Shown: piece by piece, positions 34,734 to 45,563 of the stretch
Layout of the letters: each line of letters starts with the position of its first letter
How positions within the stretch are numbered: position 1 is the first letter of the stretch
Origin: Aculops lycopersici
Taxonomy: Eukaryota; Arthropoda; Arachnida; Trombidiformes; Eriophyidae
Assembly (NCBI GenBank): GCA_015350385.1
Contig: WNKI01000003.1
Location: 1,893,730 to 1,957,729, forward strand
Length of the DNA: 64,000 nucleotides
Direction of reading: 5' to 3'
Notes under the pieces: model-generated
The model's database searches: none
What the model was told of the DNA's origin: nothing
Seen by the model: only the letters and a program-made list of their open reading frames with translations
Program-made: the position numbers and the translations under genes

Positions 34734-35040
34734 GTTGACTCCACACTAACACCGTTGCCGCCACGACTACCATCATCTCAGTATGTTCGAAGTTACTTCG
34801 AATTGGGATTATAATCCAGAGTATGGAAATACCTGAACGTCTAACAGTTCGGTCATCTCGCAACAACAGAGCTAGTATTTTTTCGTCGATGCTCCGGAGA
34901 TAGTCGAGCAGGATGAAAGAAAGCTTAGCAGAATCAAACACAAAAGAAGATGATTTGCCACTCGAGATTCTTGAAGGGAAAGTTCTGTAACTAGGGTCTA
35001 ACAAGCTTTGGGACGCTGTTGCCATAACAAGTGCTTCCAT
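34734..35040 (-). CDS. Weak candidate exon, unrecognised
   Basis: A minus-strand frame from ATG 35040 reads MEALVMATASQSLLDPSYRT and continues with hydrophobic segments (IDEKILALLLRDD, MMVVVAATVLVW). It is followed by a possible donor at TTTCAG|gtaaga near 34722. No homology is recognised and coding character is unproven. Confidence 0.15.
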
Positions 35041-36539
35041 TACATTCACAGCCTGGTCAAGATTTTTTGGCCAAAGAATTTTAACTGTCTTTGTGGTGGT
35101 TGTATTGCCTTCCTAATGCACATGATCGGGGCTGTTGTTTTGAACAGTTACTAGCTATCCTTCGCGTTCCTAATGGTAAAAGTGGTAACAGCAACATCGG
35201 CGCAGCACAGATCCCCTTTCTCATCATAGCAACATAACTAGCCTCATCGCCGCGGTAACGCCACAGTTAGCTTACAACGCCGTCCCTCCTTGAGATTTGC
35301 TGCTGTGGCCAGCTGGTTGACTGAATAGAATACAGGTTAAAAATATGGAAATCCAGATGGTATGAGAGTCCAACACAAGAGAAGAGGATGACCAAGTCAA
35401 CGAAGGAGGCAAGCAGGCATTGGCAACAACAGAAGGTAGTTGCCAGTGTGCTTCTATGTGAGCGCTTGCCAGATGTGTACACGGAACGAGTCAAAAGAAT
35501 CAGGCAACTGGGCAGCAGCAACAGGGACGATAAAAGAGGGTCACTCTCGAATGAATAGCCGTCAGCTCCACAGTCCAACGTTGCTGACTCATCCGCAAGT
35601 TAGCCAGTCACCAGTGAAGTCCTCCTACTGATGTATCTCAGCGGCAGTCTCAATAAGCAACTACTGCTGCGTCTTCGTGAGGACCGGTCCAGTTTGCCAT
35701 AAGATCAGCTGCTACTACTACCTAAGCAACAGTCTAGGTGGCAGCAACCTCCTCCACTTTCCCCATTACGAAATGGTTGAATCTCTGGTGTGCCGCTAAA
35801 TGGCAATTAAGCAGGTGAAGTCAGTGTTGACCAGCATAATGCTTTTGTCCAGGGGGAAGAGTCAAAATGGAGAGGACGACGTTGTGGCAGTTGCTTTCGG
35901 TCTAGCCGTAGCTGCTAAGACAGTGTTATTGTGTGAGAAGGCATCTCTTTACCTCTAGAGCAGCTTTATTGCTTGCACCGTTGTTGGACAGTAAAAGCAC
36001 AAGCAACAACAAGTCAGACCAATAGGCTAGATAAGCCTGCTGGCCGTTATGTGTACGGCTTAAGTCCAACTTCTTCCTAGGCAAAGTTGAGCTCGCGGAG
36101 CTAACGGCTAGTCACAACATTGCAGGGGCGTGCATAAGTTTGACTGGACATTGACTCATCCACTATCACAACAGCAGCAACTGCAAGGAAGATATCCACA
36201 ACAACTAGCCGCACAAGGGAAAGGGAAAAACGAATAACAGGTGGACTTGGCTTCATGCGAAAGCGACAGATAGAACTTTCTTGGTTTGTGGGGAAAAATT
36301 TCTCATTCTTTGTGAAGTAGCTCAGTTACTAACAACTCGAGCTTAAAAAATTTGCTTACTCCTCTTGGCCCAGAACTAACTAACCAACTGGACAAAACGA
36401 AACTTAGATGCTAGTCTAAACTAACAACTTCCAACGTTCATCAACAATTAGTTAACTCTTATTTACGCGCACAAACTCTCAAGTTGAACATTGAGATTTC
36501 TTCAACATAGAAACATACACATATATCTCAAGGTAACAG

Positions 36540-36574
36540 ATATATATATATATATAGATATAGATATATATATA
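36540..36574. repeat. TA-rich tract, possible core promoter
   Basis: TATATA-type repeats lie 57-91 bp before the start codon at 36631, so the tract could act as the TATA element of the secreted-protein gene. Confidence 0.5.
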
Positions 36575-36630
36575 TCATCAAGTCATAGAAGAATAAGACT
36601 ATTGTAATAACCAAAACGCACCACACAACC

Positions 36631-39600
36631 ATGAAGACATCAATATTGATCTGTGCTACGTGCTTAGTTGTCACTGGCTGTTCAGCACAACTTAGATTTC
36701 CCTCATTATCATCCGCTTTATCGAGTTTGACTGGCTTCGGAGGCGCCGGAAGTAGTAACAGTAACAGCGGTAGCTCAAGCAATAGCCAATCGGGTCAATC
36801 CTCGCCATATAGTGGTTTGGTCAGGGATTATGGACGTAATTTGATGATGGCCATGAGCAGTATCTACCCAACGTGAGTATGAATAGATTTTCGAACTAAG
36901 ATTAATAACTCTCATAATGTGATTTTCACTAGAGTCGATATCATAAGAGCTATTTATCTAACCAGTATCCCCGCTCAACTCTCTCGATCCTATCAACTAC
37001 AGACTATTCAAACCACCTCAAGCTCAGCAAGCGCAACCATCACAGCAACAAGCCTCACAATCGCCATTCGATCAATTTAGTGCCAGCTCATATGGTAGCC
37101 AGAACCTCTTCCCAAGTCAATCGGCACCCTCATTCAGCTTTGGTGGATCAACATTCTCAATTTCGCCATCATTGCCGTTTGGTTCATTGAGCGGTGGATC
37201 CCAGCAACCACAACAAGGCGGACCATCTGGCTCACACTCACCATTTAGTGCATCATTTGGATCATCAATCAATTCACCGTCATCATTTGGCCCACTATCA
37301 AGCGCTTCGTTCTTGCCTCAAAATATGCCATCATTTGCACCAGCCTCTTCATACAATTCTGCCTTTGAAGCCGCCAACGGAGGGCCAGTGTCAGCTAATG
37401 GAATTCCGTCATTTAACAGCATGAACTCGGGTTCACCAAACGGTCAACACCAAGCCAGCTCTTCGATTGCCAGCCAAGGTTTGATTCCACAGCCATCAAA
37501 CTCAAACCCAATCAATTCTTACGCCGCACCACCAAGTTACAATGGCCAACATGACTCATCACTCAGCATGATGGGCTCACAGCACCAGCCTTCGCAGGTT
37601 CCAATCAACCAACAACAGGGTCTTGGATCTCACTCGGCCGGCGTTCCATTTAGCGGTCAACAAAACCAACAACAGGGCGGCCAATATGTCTCGCAACAGT
37701 ACAGACCAGACATGATGTCAATTGCTGCTTCAGCACCAGTGCCAAGCTCTAGCTCCTACTGTAAGTATACCACAAGCGCGCCTACTGATTGAGAGTGAGA
37801 GAGATAGAAGTCGTTTGATTCAGCATGAAATAGTTTTTTAGTAATTTTATTCTGGTTAAGTGAATGTGCCATACGACCTAAATCAAAAGCAACAAGTTGC
37901 AGCTCACATAACAAGTTCGCTCCTAGATTCTCATCTGTTAAGCTCGCGTCTACAAGGATTCAAGTTTAATGGGCATAGTTGTATTTGTTGGAGAAGCATA
38001 AACAAGACTCGAGAAGCGAAAGCGGGTGAAAATCCTCATTCATCATGTGGATGTGATTCGCAATTTTATTGCGCGGCATAACGAATCTCTCATCTTCCTT
38101 TAGAGGGAGATAGAAAGAGAGAGAGAGCTTTGCCAAGGCGATGACCGCTGATTATTTTACTGCTGTATTGCGTCAATAAAGTCTCAACGTAGACTTGGAC
38201 AAACCACCGTTCGCTGGTCGATGCTGAAAGTTTTGTCGACTCGACGTCTCTTACGCAACATAATATCGTCAACAGTAGTGTCGGAGCAACAAGTGCCCTC
38301 CCTCAGTCGTTTGTCTGTTCAGTTAGGTGGACATAAGCGAATACCTGACGAGTAAAATTGGAATGCCGTCACCTGTCATTACTCGGCAGGCAGCCAGGCA
38401 CATCCATAATAGCGGGCAATCAACACTTCCTGTTTAGTTAAGCTTATTGTCTTCCTTCTTGTTGCAGCAGTCCCGTGACACTGCTGGAGAAAGCTAGACA
38501 GACAGAAAGGTCGTCGGCATGAGCTCAGCTCGCTTGCTACAATCTAAACACTGTTAAGTGTAGATAAATGCAAGTAGTCTTAACCGATAGCAAGAGTAAC
38601 CAGCTACACTCTCCTTCGTCTTCAAATGGACGTTAGTCAAGTTTGTCGACAAATGGTGGTAGGAGCAGAGTTAGGAAGAATGTACTGTCAAGATTGACGG
38701 CTTCCTCTCACTTACTCTTTCTTGCTATCGTCTGCTCTATTGTCTAAAAGGTAAAGCCACAGGTGAGATGCTCACATAAGTTAGTGTATGAGTGAGTGCC
38801 ACTCAATCCTCTTTTCTCACTATCAGTTCTATTCTCGCTGGAAGTGAAAAAATAGTGCATGCTGAAGAGGCTTAAACAATGGTAACTGAGATAAGAATCA
38901 CCCTACTTATCCAAGCCTTTGATCTCAGCTGTCTGGTCATGTTGGGATACCCTCATCCTCATCAAGTGAGTTCTTCCGCCTTTTCAAGCTAGTGTATATC
39001 ACATCATGATCAATGAAGAAAGCCACAAAGAGTGCCAGACAGATACAGATCAAACTCTGCTACTTCACTTTATCAGGGATATGCGAGATGTGGTCTGGAG
39101 ATCATCATCAATATTTTTGTGTCTGTACCCATTTCATGTGGTTAACCCACCGCAGATTGAGCATAATTATCTTGCTCAGTCCATTGGTAACTCTGCTATG
39201 CACTGAAATTGAACTCTAGCTCTAGAATTCCTTTTGAGTCCGGCTTGAGGGATAGATTCCTGCCCTCACTGATGGCTTTGCGTCCAGATCAAGAGCTTTG
39301 ATGGTATAACATCCATGCATGTGATCCATCAGGATGTGACTGTTGAACCTTAGGATCTGAGAATCACAATGAAAGAATAAGATAGCAGATGTTTGTCGGC
39401 TAGTAAGCAACTGACCACCACAACCACTTTAACTCTCCTTGTGCCATCCAGTCTATTGCCGACGTCCGCAACGAGTGTCTGTGTTCATAGAGAAGCGTCG
39501 GTTAAAATAGTAGCTTTTGGAAGACTTTTCGTGATTGTTAAGTTATCCTTGCTCGAGAATCTCCTCCTAGAATGAGGGGTTCTCACTCCTCTCATGGAAA

Positions 39601-40363
39601 AGCACCCATCTTTCCCTCAGCTCGCCTGTTGCTTTCACCGTCTTCCCGACAATCCTTTCTTTCCCGTGTAGCCTTGCCAATCACTTAGCCTTACGACTTT
39701 CTTCATGCATTAGACATTAGGAGAGAAAGATAGAAGGACCACCAAAACAAATCGATGTTACTTGGTGGGCGCGCCAACTTCCTGACTGCCGAAGGAAAGA
39801 AGATGTGGCGATTCTCTTCATCATCATCATCATTATTATTATTATTAGTATCATTGTTGAAGGCAAGAGTAACAGTATGACTCTATTCTCGACTCTCCTC
39901 TTCAGTCCCGCTCCCACCTTAAGGCCGATAGAAGGCGGCAGGTGAAATTAGTTGCTGTTAAGTTGGCATCAAGATAACAGCTGCTAAATGGGACACAGAC
40001 AACTGATGTGTTATTGCTGTTGCTGTAGTTCCGTTTTATACCATAACGATGCAATGATCAGTTGGCCTACGGAACAACTACAACAAAGTCGATGATCAAT
40101 CATTATGGCTGCAACACTCACTCGCTCTCACCTCATTGGCGCTAGTAATTTCCATTACCCAGCATCACGAATCGCTTGCTTTATCTAATCACCATCAGCA
40201 TCTAGCACGACCACTAACCATCAATACTCCTTCTATCAAATTAATCCTGGCTCAACCAACAGCAAACTATGGTGGCATGCCATCTGGTCCATCGGCGACT
40301 TCATCCCAACAACAACAAGCTCCAGCATCAATCTCCTCATACCAACAACCATCGTACAGATAA
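36631..40363 (+). CDS. Secreted Ser/Gln/Gly/Pro-rich low-complexity protein, three exons
   Basis: Exons joined by phase: 36631-36872 (donor AC|gtgagt), 37003-37760 (acceptor ctacag|A, donor TACT|gtaagt) and 40263-40363 (acceptor accaacag|CA, stop TAA). The product has about 366 residues. A signal peptide is clear (MKTSILICATCLVVTGCSAQ). The mature chain is almost wholly low complexity: Ser-Asn-Gly early, then Gln-rich, then FG- and SF-containing segments, ending SSYQQPSYR. It has almost no cysteine and no globular domain. Such composition is typical of structural or silk-, cuticle- or glue-like secretions, but homology cannot be shown. The second intron is 2.5 kb and unusually long for this window; a frame at 37859-38081 would also join in phase and could be an alternative last exon. 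Confidence 0.7.
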
Positions 40364-40942
40364 AGGGGTGACCCAGACTAGATCAAACTAGATACTCGGA
40401 GAGTGTAGCTCAACACAATCATTACAGAAACAACGACACCAACAACACCAGCGATCAGCCTCTCTATGCAATGATGATACAATGTCAATGGGAAGATGGA
40501 AGAGGAGGAGCGTTGAGATTGTGATGAAGAAAGCATTTTGCGCAAGGGAGAAACGACGATACGGTCGTACGAAAAGGCGACGAACAAGTGTGTGGAATTT
40601 GAAAGAGCAGGGCAATATATACTTGTTGCTCTCCCGCACTCCCTCTCTCCCTTACTTACTTCCGCCTAACGAAGAACCTTTCCAGTGGCTATCATAAGCC
40701 GCCGGTTGAGTCAAATCCGAAATTGGGCTATAAAAACAGCATGAAGCAGTGCAAGTGCGATTTTGTAAAACAGTAGAGCGATAGAGGTACTTCTACGATT
40801 AGTAATTAAAATTTACAAAAAAAAACAACCGCAGCAACTCTCAACAAGTGTTGCAAACAACAATTTTGATATCTCATTACACCTATTTATCGATTTAGTA
40901 TGTCTATCAATTTAATGATTGATTTTAGTTTCCGGCAAATCC
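40364..40942. other. Spacer with a plus-strand TATA-like motif
   Basis: GGGCTATAAAAACAGCATG at about 40726-40744 resembles a TATA box, with CAGTGC about 25-30 bp downstream as possible initiator, on the plus strand. No plus-strand gene follows, since the next gene is on the minus strand. Overlapping frames at 40378-40697 look like chance. Confidence 0.3.
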
Positions 40943-41170
40943 TCAGTTGGTGCAATGGCAGGTACCAACAACAGTCATCTTGCTTGACTTGTGTCCCAGC
41001 TTCTCGCAACACCCAGCGCAGTTGGTCTCGGACGCCTTGAAGCAACCGATTCCGTTCTCGTCATCATAAGAGCTTACCATTGATGGAGGATTCTCAGCAA
41101 CAACCGCCGACGAGAGAAAGACAGCGAAAGCCACAAAGACCACTACGAAGGAGAGGGACTTGATTTGCAT
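40943..41170 (-). CDS. Small secreted cysteine-rich peptide
   Basis: 75 residues from ATG 41170 to TGA 40943, one exon. Residues 1-25 form a signal peptide (MQIKSLSFVVVFVAFAVFLS, then SAVVAE). The mature part has six cysteines in the order C-x7-C-x2-C-C-x15-C-x-C. The C-x3-C and C-x-C spacings recall the cysteine-stabilised alpha-beta fold of arthropod defensins and related venom-type peptides, but one cysteine is placed inside the C-x3-C loop instead of in the following segment, so the match is not canonical. Could be antimicrobial, a signalling peptide or a gland secretion. Not assigned. Confidence 0.68.
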   Translation of the reverse strand: MQIKSLSFVVVFVAFAVFLSSAVVAENPPSMVSSYDDENGIGCFKASETNCAGCCEKLGHKSSKMTVVGTCHCTN

Positions 41171-42443
41171 TTTTGTCTATTCTTTTAGGTTCTTGGTTTT
41201 GGTTTCAAGAAGTTGATGATTATGATGATTTTTGTCGCCTAGTAGTTTCTTGACCTCGTTGTCAGTTCAGTGTTATTGTGTGACTGGTTCGATGTGTTAG
41301 ATCATTCGTGGATAGTTTTTGTCAATATGGTAGTATGCTACGTAGGCCCAATCATCATTCTAGTTGATTCTAAATTTAGAACCGAACCGTCATGTCTAGA
41401 CTAAATTTATGTACGCCATTAGAGTTCATGAAGATGATCATGCGCTAACGAGTACATGCAACAGGATGAGCCGACCAACTACGAAATCGATCACTATTCG
41501 AAACTTGAAACAATTGTTTCAAGTGCATAGGCGAGATACAATTCTACTTAATTATTTATTGATCAATCATCAATTAGTTACAAGTAAACTCTAATATCCT
41601 CTGGAAATAGAGTTCAATTGTGTGGAGTGAACTCTAAAGTTGTGTTGGAATACAATATAATATCGAACGAGAAATCATCCCAAGATGAGAGGATTGATCT
41701 AGAAAGTCGAGAAAAGTCTTTGTGAGCTCGCGTTTGGAGATCACTAGATTCAACGTGACACCTTTGGACAAGAGATGATTTGGTTTTGTGGCCAATTTTG
41801 TTGGCTAAAGATTGATTATTTAATTTAATGAATGAATGTTCAATAGTGAACATAATGATAAGATGACTCGATTTTTGTACATGCCAACATGTGAGGATGG
41901 GTAACAACAAACTTGGTTACTCTTCCTACAAGTTGACTGCCTGCTTGCCTGCCTGCTGGCTGGCTGGTCCCCAATATGATAATATAATAGTGGTGTTGGT
42001 ATCACAAGCACTTGGTAGTGGGTAATAATAGTTGGTTTTGTATACGAGGAGGATAATGATGATGTTGATAAAGTATTATTACTTGTTGATGTTGAGATGA
42101 ATAAAAATATGAAGTGCAAATTTGACGTTGCTATTTTTGTTGTGATAGTTGCGCGCGCTTTTCTAGGCGAGGGCAGTGGGTATTGGCATTGAGTGTGGAT
42201 GAGGTCAGTTGATTTAATGTATAGTAATTAGACCTCATCTACTTGAACTTCTCCTAACTCTTCTCCTCTGCTACTTCGTCGTTTATATATAAATAAATAT
42301 ATTTATATTGCATACCTGCTCGCGTCGCATGGGTCCTGGAGTGTGACCTAATCGTTATGATTCAGTCTTAGTTGTTTCTTTGGATGATAAGCTTTGGATT
42401 TTTCTTGACTTTGTTCATATGGTCCGACTAGTTGATTGGCTGG
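41171..42443. other. Spacer with a 22-bp palindrome
   Basis: No gene recognised. The palindrome is at 41503-41524. The 3' UTR of the cholinesterase-like gene should lie at the right end. Confidence 0.4.
41503..41524. repeat. Perfect 22-bp palindrome
   Basis: Centred on AATT, each half reads ACTTGAAACAA. It has no spacer, so it suits a dimeric protein site or cruciform rather than a hairpin RNA. Confidence 0.9.
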
Positions 42444-45296
42444 TTAATTATTCGTTGAACCATTCAATTCGCATCTAGAGGCTCGCTGATGATTTGTTGG
42501 CGAAACCACAAGTCCTGTGTTCTGGCCACTTGTTGCTGATGCCTGAGTGGCTTCACCCTCCAAGACGCTGGAGTCCTCTTTGGCTGCTGCCTGTTGCTGT
42601 TTCGTCGATATCGGTGTGGTTGTGGTTGTCGGCACCGGCGCACTTGATGTCAGCTTGTTGAACATCTGAAAAAAGCCACGATTGTCGACTGCAGATTTTC
42701 GGTTACTTTGGCTCGTTGGCAGGTGTCCAGTCAGAGTGACTGCATTCAGGCTGCCCGGCCGCGAGTCGTCGCCACAAATGTTACATGATGAGGTGGAGGA
42801 GCTAACGAACTTTTGCGTCGACTGGCCACCGCTGGGTCCACTATTGACTCCCTTTGTGTGCATGCTGGTCAAATTGTACCGGAAAACCACCAGGCACAAG
42901 CCGAGACAGAAAGACATCATGGCAAAGACAATGATGCAGGAGCTAAATAGAAGCATGGTCATGAATGAGCTTTCGCTTAGCAAGCTCACCTGCTGGTGTT
43001 GTTGTTGTCCACTTGTTGATGCTGCCTGGAGTTGTGCGCTTTGTTGTCGTCTGCTCATCATAGGATGTTGGAACCAAAGGTTCATGTGAGGATCCTCGCG
43101 TCTGATGTTGCCACTCAATCTATTGATGTTGCCAATTTGTTGTTGTTGCTGCTGCTGTTGCACCATAAGCTCGTCACCTGGTCGCTGCTCTGCCATCACG
43201 AAAACCCGAACGGCTGCCGCCACCTGTTGTTGTTGTTGTTGCTGCTGCTGATCCTGTTGGGGTCGGCTCCTCTGGATTTGGTCGCGCTGTTGGCTCGTTC
43301 GCCTGGCCAACTCCCTGAGGTCGCTCTCGCTTAGTTCGATGGGAAACACTTGTGCCTCGCTTGACCAGCTTCGCCTGGCGGCTACTGGTGCGAAAGGCAT
43401 CAAGTGGCTTTGGCTTGGCTCCATTGAGTCCGATGATGTGATGGCTGTCTCGTTGTCGTCCATGCTTGTGGTTTCGTTGTTGGTGTTGCTGCTATCAGTT
43501 GATTGCTCCAAAGTTTGGTGTTGCCTAAGCAATGGGTTGTTTCCGTGAACAAAGTTTCCAATGTAGGAAATCATCTTCTTCGATACCAAGAGGTCTTGTT
43601 GGTTGATCTCTTGTCTTGGCTGTTGGTAAACTAGACCAAAGATTAGGGGAATGTCGTCGCCGTGAGCCGCCACCTTAATGTAGTCGGGGGCAAGTGAGAA
43701 GGTTGGCTTATACTTGAGCTCGTAGTGGAAGACCTCCACTGACTTGCGCCTCGAATCCAGTCGGTTCTCCTCCATCTGATTCCTGGCCAAGATGTTTCTC
43801 TTAAATCTTTGCGCGTGCGATTTGACCATGTAAGAGCTACAGGCATTCAGGTACTTGTCTCTTAATTGTTGCTCGCTAACCTCCGAGCCAAGAGTTGATG
43901 ATGAGTCCGAGTCAATGAGCGACTCCAGAGTCGATTGGATGGGATTTGTGTCGGAAATATTGTAGCGGAAGTAGGTGCGCGAATCGTCGCGGAGAATCTC
44001 GTAAAGGTCGTTGGTTGTCATTTTGTCCTCCTCAATGAGCTGGGCAAAGTTGCTTGAGTGTGAGTTGAGCAAGTGACGGTAAAGGCAAAGGGTTCCCTCC
44101 ATCCCGGTTTCGCCCAATAAAACTGCCTCCAGGTGAGGAGCTAGTTGGTTAAATTTGATCGCCTCAATTGGTGCCTTTTGTCCAATGAGCTCTCCGTCGG
44201 CAACCAGACGCCATCCGTATCCAGCTAGAGGTAGCAATTGTTCCAGTGGTAGTGAGGATAAACAATTATTGGTGGCGAGCTGATCCCTAGTGCAGAGTGA
44301 CTTGTTTAAAATTTGTCTTTCCAATTCAACCATTCGTTCGGCTTGGTGCGAGTCAATGATCCAATTGTCAACTGCAACTCCACTTAACATTGCAACTCTC
44401 GAAAATAATGGCTGGCCAGTCTCTTGGTTGTAGAGAAGCTCCTGTTGCTTTGGTGCAGTAATAATAGCCGAAATCGACATGGAGCCCGAGAAGCGGCCCA
44501 TGAGAGTTACTCGCTCGGAGTCGCCGCCGAAGGCGTGCACATTTTGCTGAATCCACTTGAGTGCCATCAATTGATCGTAGACGCCCATGTTGCCGGTGAT
44601 GCCAAGCTTGGGTGCATGTAGGAAGCCCAAAACGCCAACTCGGTACTGGATTGTGATAACAATGGATTGAGTTTTGTGCGCCAAATATGAGCCGTCGAAT
44701 TGGCGAGCATCCGCAAAGTCAAATCCCTCGCCTGGAATCCAAACGATCACTGGCAACCTGTTGATTGGTGCAAATGTGCTTGTGCCATTGATGTTGCTCG
44801 CCTCGTCCACCACTGATGAGGGAACAAAGACGTTCAAGTGCAGACAGTCCTCCGAGGTTTGGTGGTCCGGGTCAATGTTGAGCAATGGGCTAATGAAGCG
44901 AGTTAAGTGCCTGAATTGGGGGCAAGTTTTGCCAAATTTGGAAGCATCCAATAGTTTACCTGGAGAACTCTGCGCTAAAGTCTCATTTAGCTCCACTGGC
45001 CGCTGAAATCGAAGCGCACCTATGGGCGCCTGAGCATAGGGAACCGCTAGGAACTTGTAGATCGATTGGTTTGAGTTTAATTGTTGCTTGATGCCCATCA
45101 GTTTGCCGGATGAGGTTTGAACTTGAGGTGAGTGTTGGTTCATGTTTGCATTTATGTTTGTGCTTGTGCTTGTGATTTCTGTTGATTGAGAGTGTAGCGG
45201 ATGTGCTTCAATTGTGGCCGCTGCCACTAGCGCCACCACTAGGCCAACGATGGCCAAAAACGAGGCTGATGTGTTGCTTTGAATTGAGGAGCTCAT
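42444..45296 (-). CDS. Cholinesterase-like adhesion protein, catalytically dead (neuroligin/gliotactin class)
   Basis: 950 residues in one exon from ATG 45296. A hydrophobic signal peptide spans about residues 11-30. The carboxylesterase fold follows (about 60-600): FLAVPYAQAPIGALRFQ, the EDCLHLNVF motif (149-157), LPVIVWIPGEGF, NMGVYDQLMALKWIQQN. The nucleophile elbow normally GESAG reads GRFSG (267-271), so the catalytic Ser is Phe269, and the oxyanion HGG is PGE. A His remains in VAAHGDDIPLIFG. After a long Gln-rich stalk a single transmembrane helix (FMTMLLFSSCIIVFAMMSF) leads to a cytoplasmic tail of about 130 residues without an evident PDZ-binding end. This layout fits the non-enzymatic cholinesterase-like adhesion molecules; which one is unclear. 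Confidence 0.87.
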   Translation of the reverse strand: MSSSIQSNTSASFLAIVGLVVALVAAATIEAHPLHSQSTEITSTSTNINANMNQHSPQVQTSSGKLMGIKQQLNSNQSIYKFLAVPYAQAPIGALRFQRPVELNETLAQSSPGKLLDASKFGKTCPQFRHLTRFISPLLNIDPDHQTSEDCLHLNVFVPSSVVDEASNINGTSTFAPINRLPVIVWIPGEGFDFADARQFDGSYLAHKTQSIVITIQYRVGVLGFLHAPKLGITGNMGVYDQLMALKWIQQNVHAFGGDSERVTLMGRFSGSMSISAIITAPKQQELLYNQETGQPLFSRVAMLSGVAVDNWIIDSHQAERMVELERQILNKSLCTRDQLATNNCLSSLPLEQLLPLAGYGWRLVADGELIGQKAPIEAIKFNQLAPHLEAVLLGETGMEGTLCLYRHLLNSHSSNFAQLIEEDKMTTNDLYEILRDDSRTYFRYNISDTNPIQSTLESLIDSDSSSTLGSEVSEQQLRDKYLNACSSYMVKSHAQRFKRNILARNQMEENRLDSRRKSVEVFHYELKYKPTFSLAPDYIKVAAHGDDIPLIFGLVYQQPRQEINQQDLLVSKKMISYIGNFVHGNNPLLRQHQTLEQSTDSSNTNNETTSMDDNETAITSSDSMEPSQSHLMPFAPVAARRSWSSEAQVFPIELSESDLRELARRTSQQRDQIQRSRPQQDQQQQQQQQQVAAAVRVFVMAEQRPGDELMVQQQQQQQQIGNINRLSGNIRREDPHMNLWFQHPMMSRRQQSAQLQAASTSGQQQHQQVSLLSESSFMTMLLFSSCIIVFAMMSFCLGLCLVVFRYNLTSMHTKGVNSGPSGGQSTQKFVSSSTSSCNICGDDSRPGSLNAVTLTGHLPTSQSNRKSAVDNRGFFQMFNKLTSSAPVPTTTTTPISTKQQQAAAKEDSSVLEGEATQASATSGQNTGLVVSPTNHQRASRCELNGSTNN

Positions 45297-45552
45297 GGTA
45301 AGATTTGATTTGGTTTTTGGTGTAAGCGTCCTTCTATTTTATTTTGTTTTGTCTGTTGGTCAGTGAGACTATACTCGAGCTGCTTGGAATTGGTCCGTTT
45401 GATTAACACTTGTTGTTAACCGCAACTAGTAAATCTAAGTCTAAGATGATAACCAAGTTCTAAATGATTAGTTGGTTGGTTGGTTAGTTAGTCAGTTAGT
45501 TGGTTGGTTTGTTGGTTAGATGAAACTGTGAATGATTTGTGACAACTTCGCT

Positions 45553-45563
45553 CGCCTTATATA
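45553..45563 (-). promoter_or_regulatory. Probable TATA box of the cholinesterase-like gene
   Basis: On the minus strand the sequence reads AGTATATAAGG, about 260 bp before ATG 45296. Confidence 0.45.

Larger units (their letters stand above)
34111..36630. other. Intergenic region before the secreted repeat-rich protein
   Basis: No gene firmly supported. A weak minus-strand candidate lies at 34734-35040 and is listed separately. An AT-rich run lies at 36540-36574. Confidence 0.4.

Noticed and set aside
37859..38081. Alternative last exon of the secreted low-complexity protein
   Set aside because: It joins in phase but its composition differs from the rest of the protein, while 40263-40363 matches; left as a possibility only.
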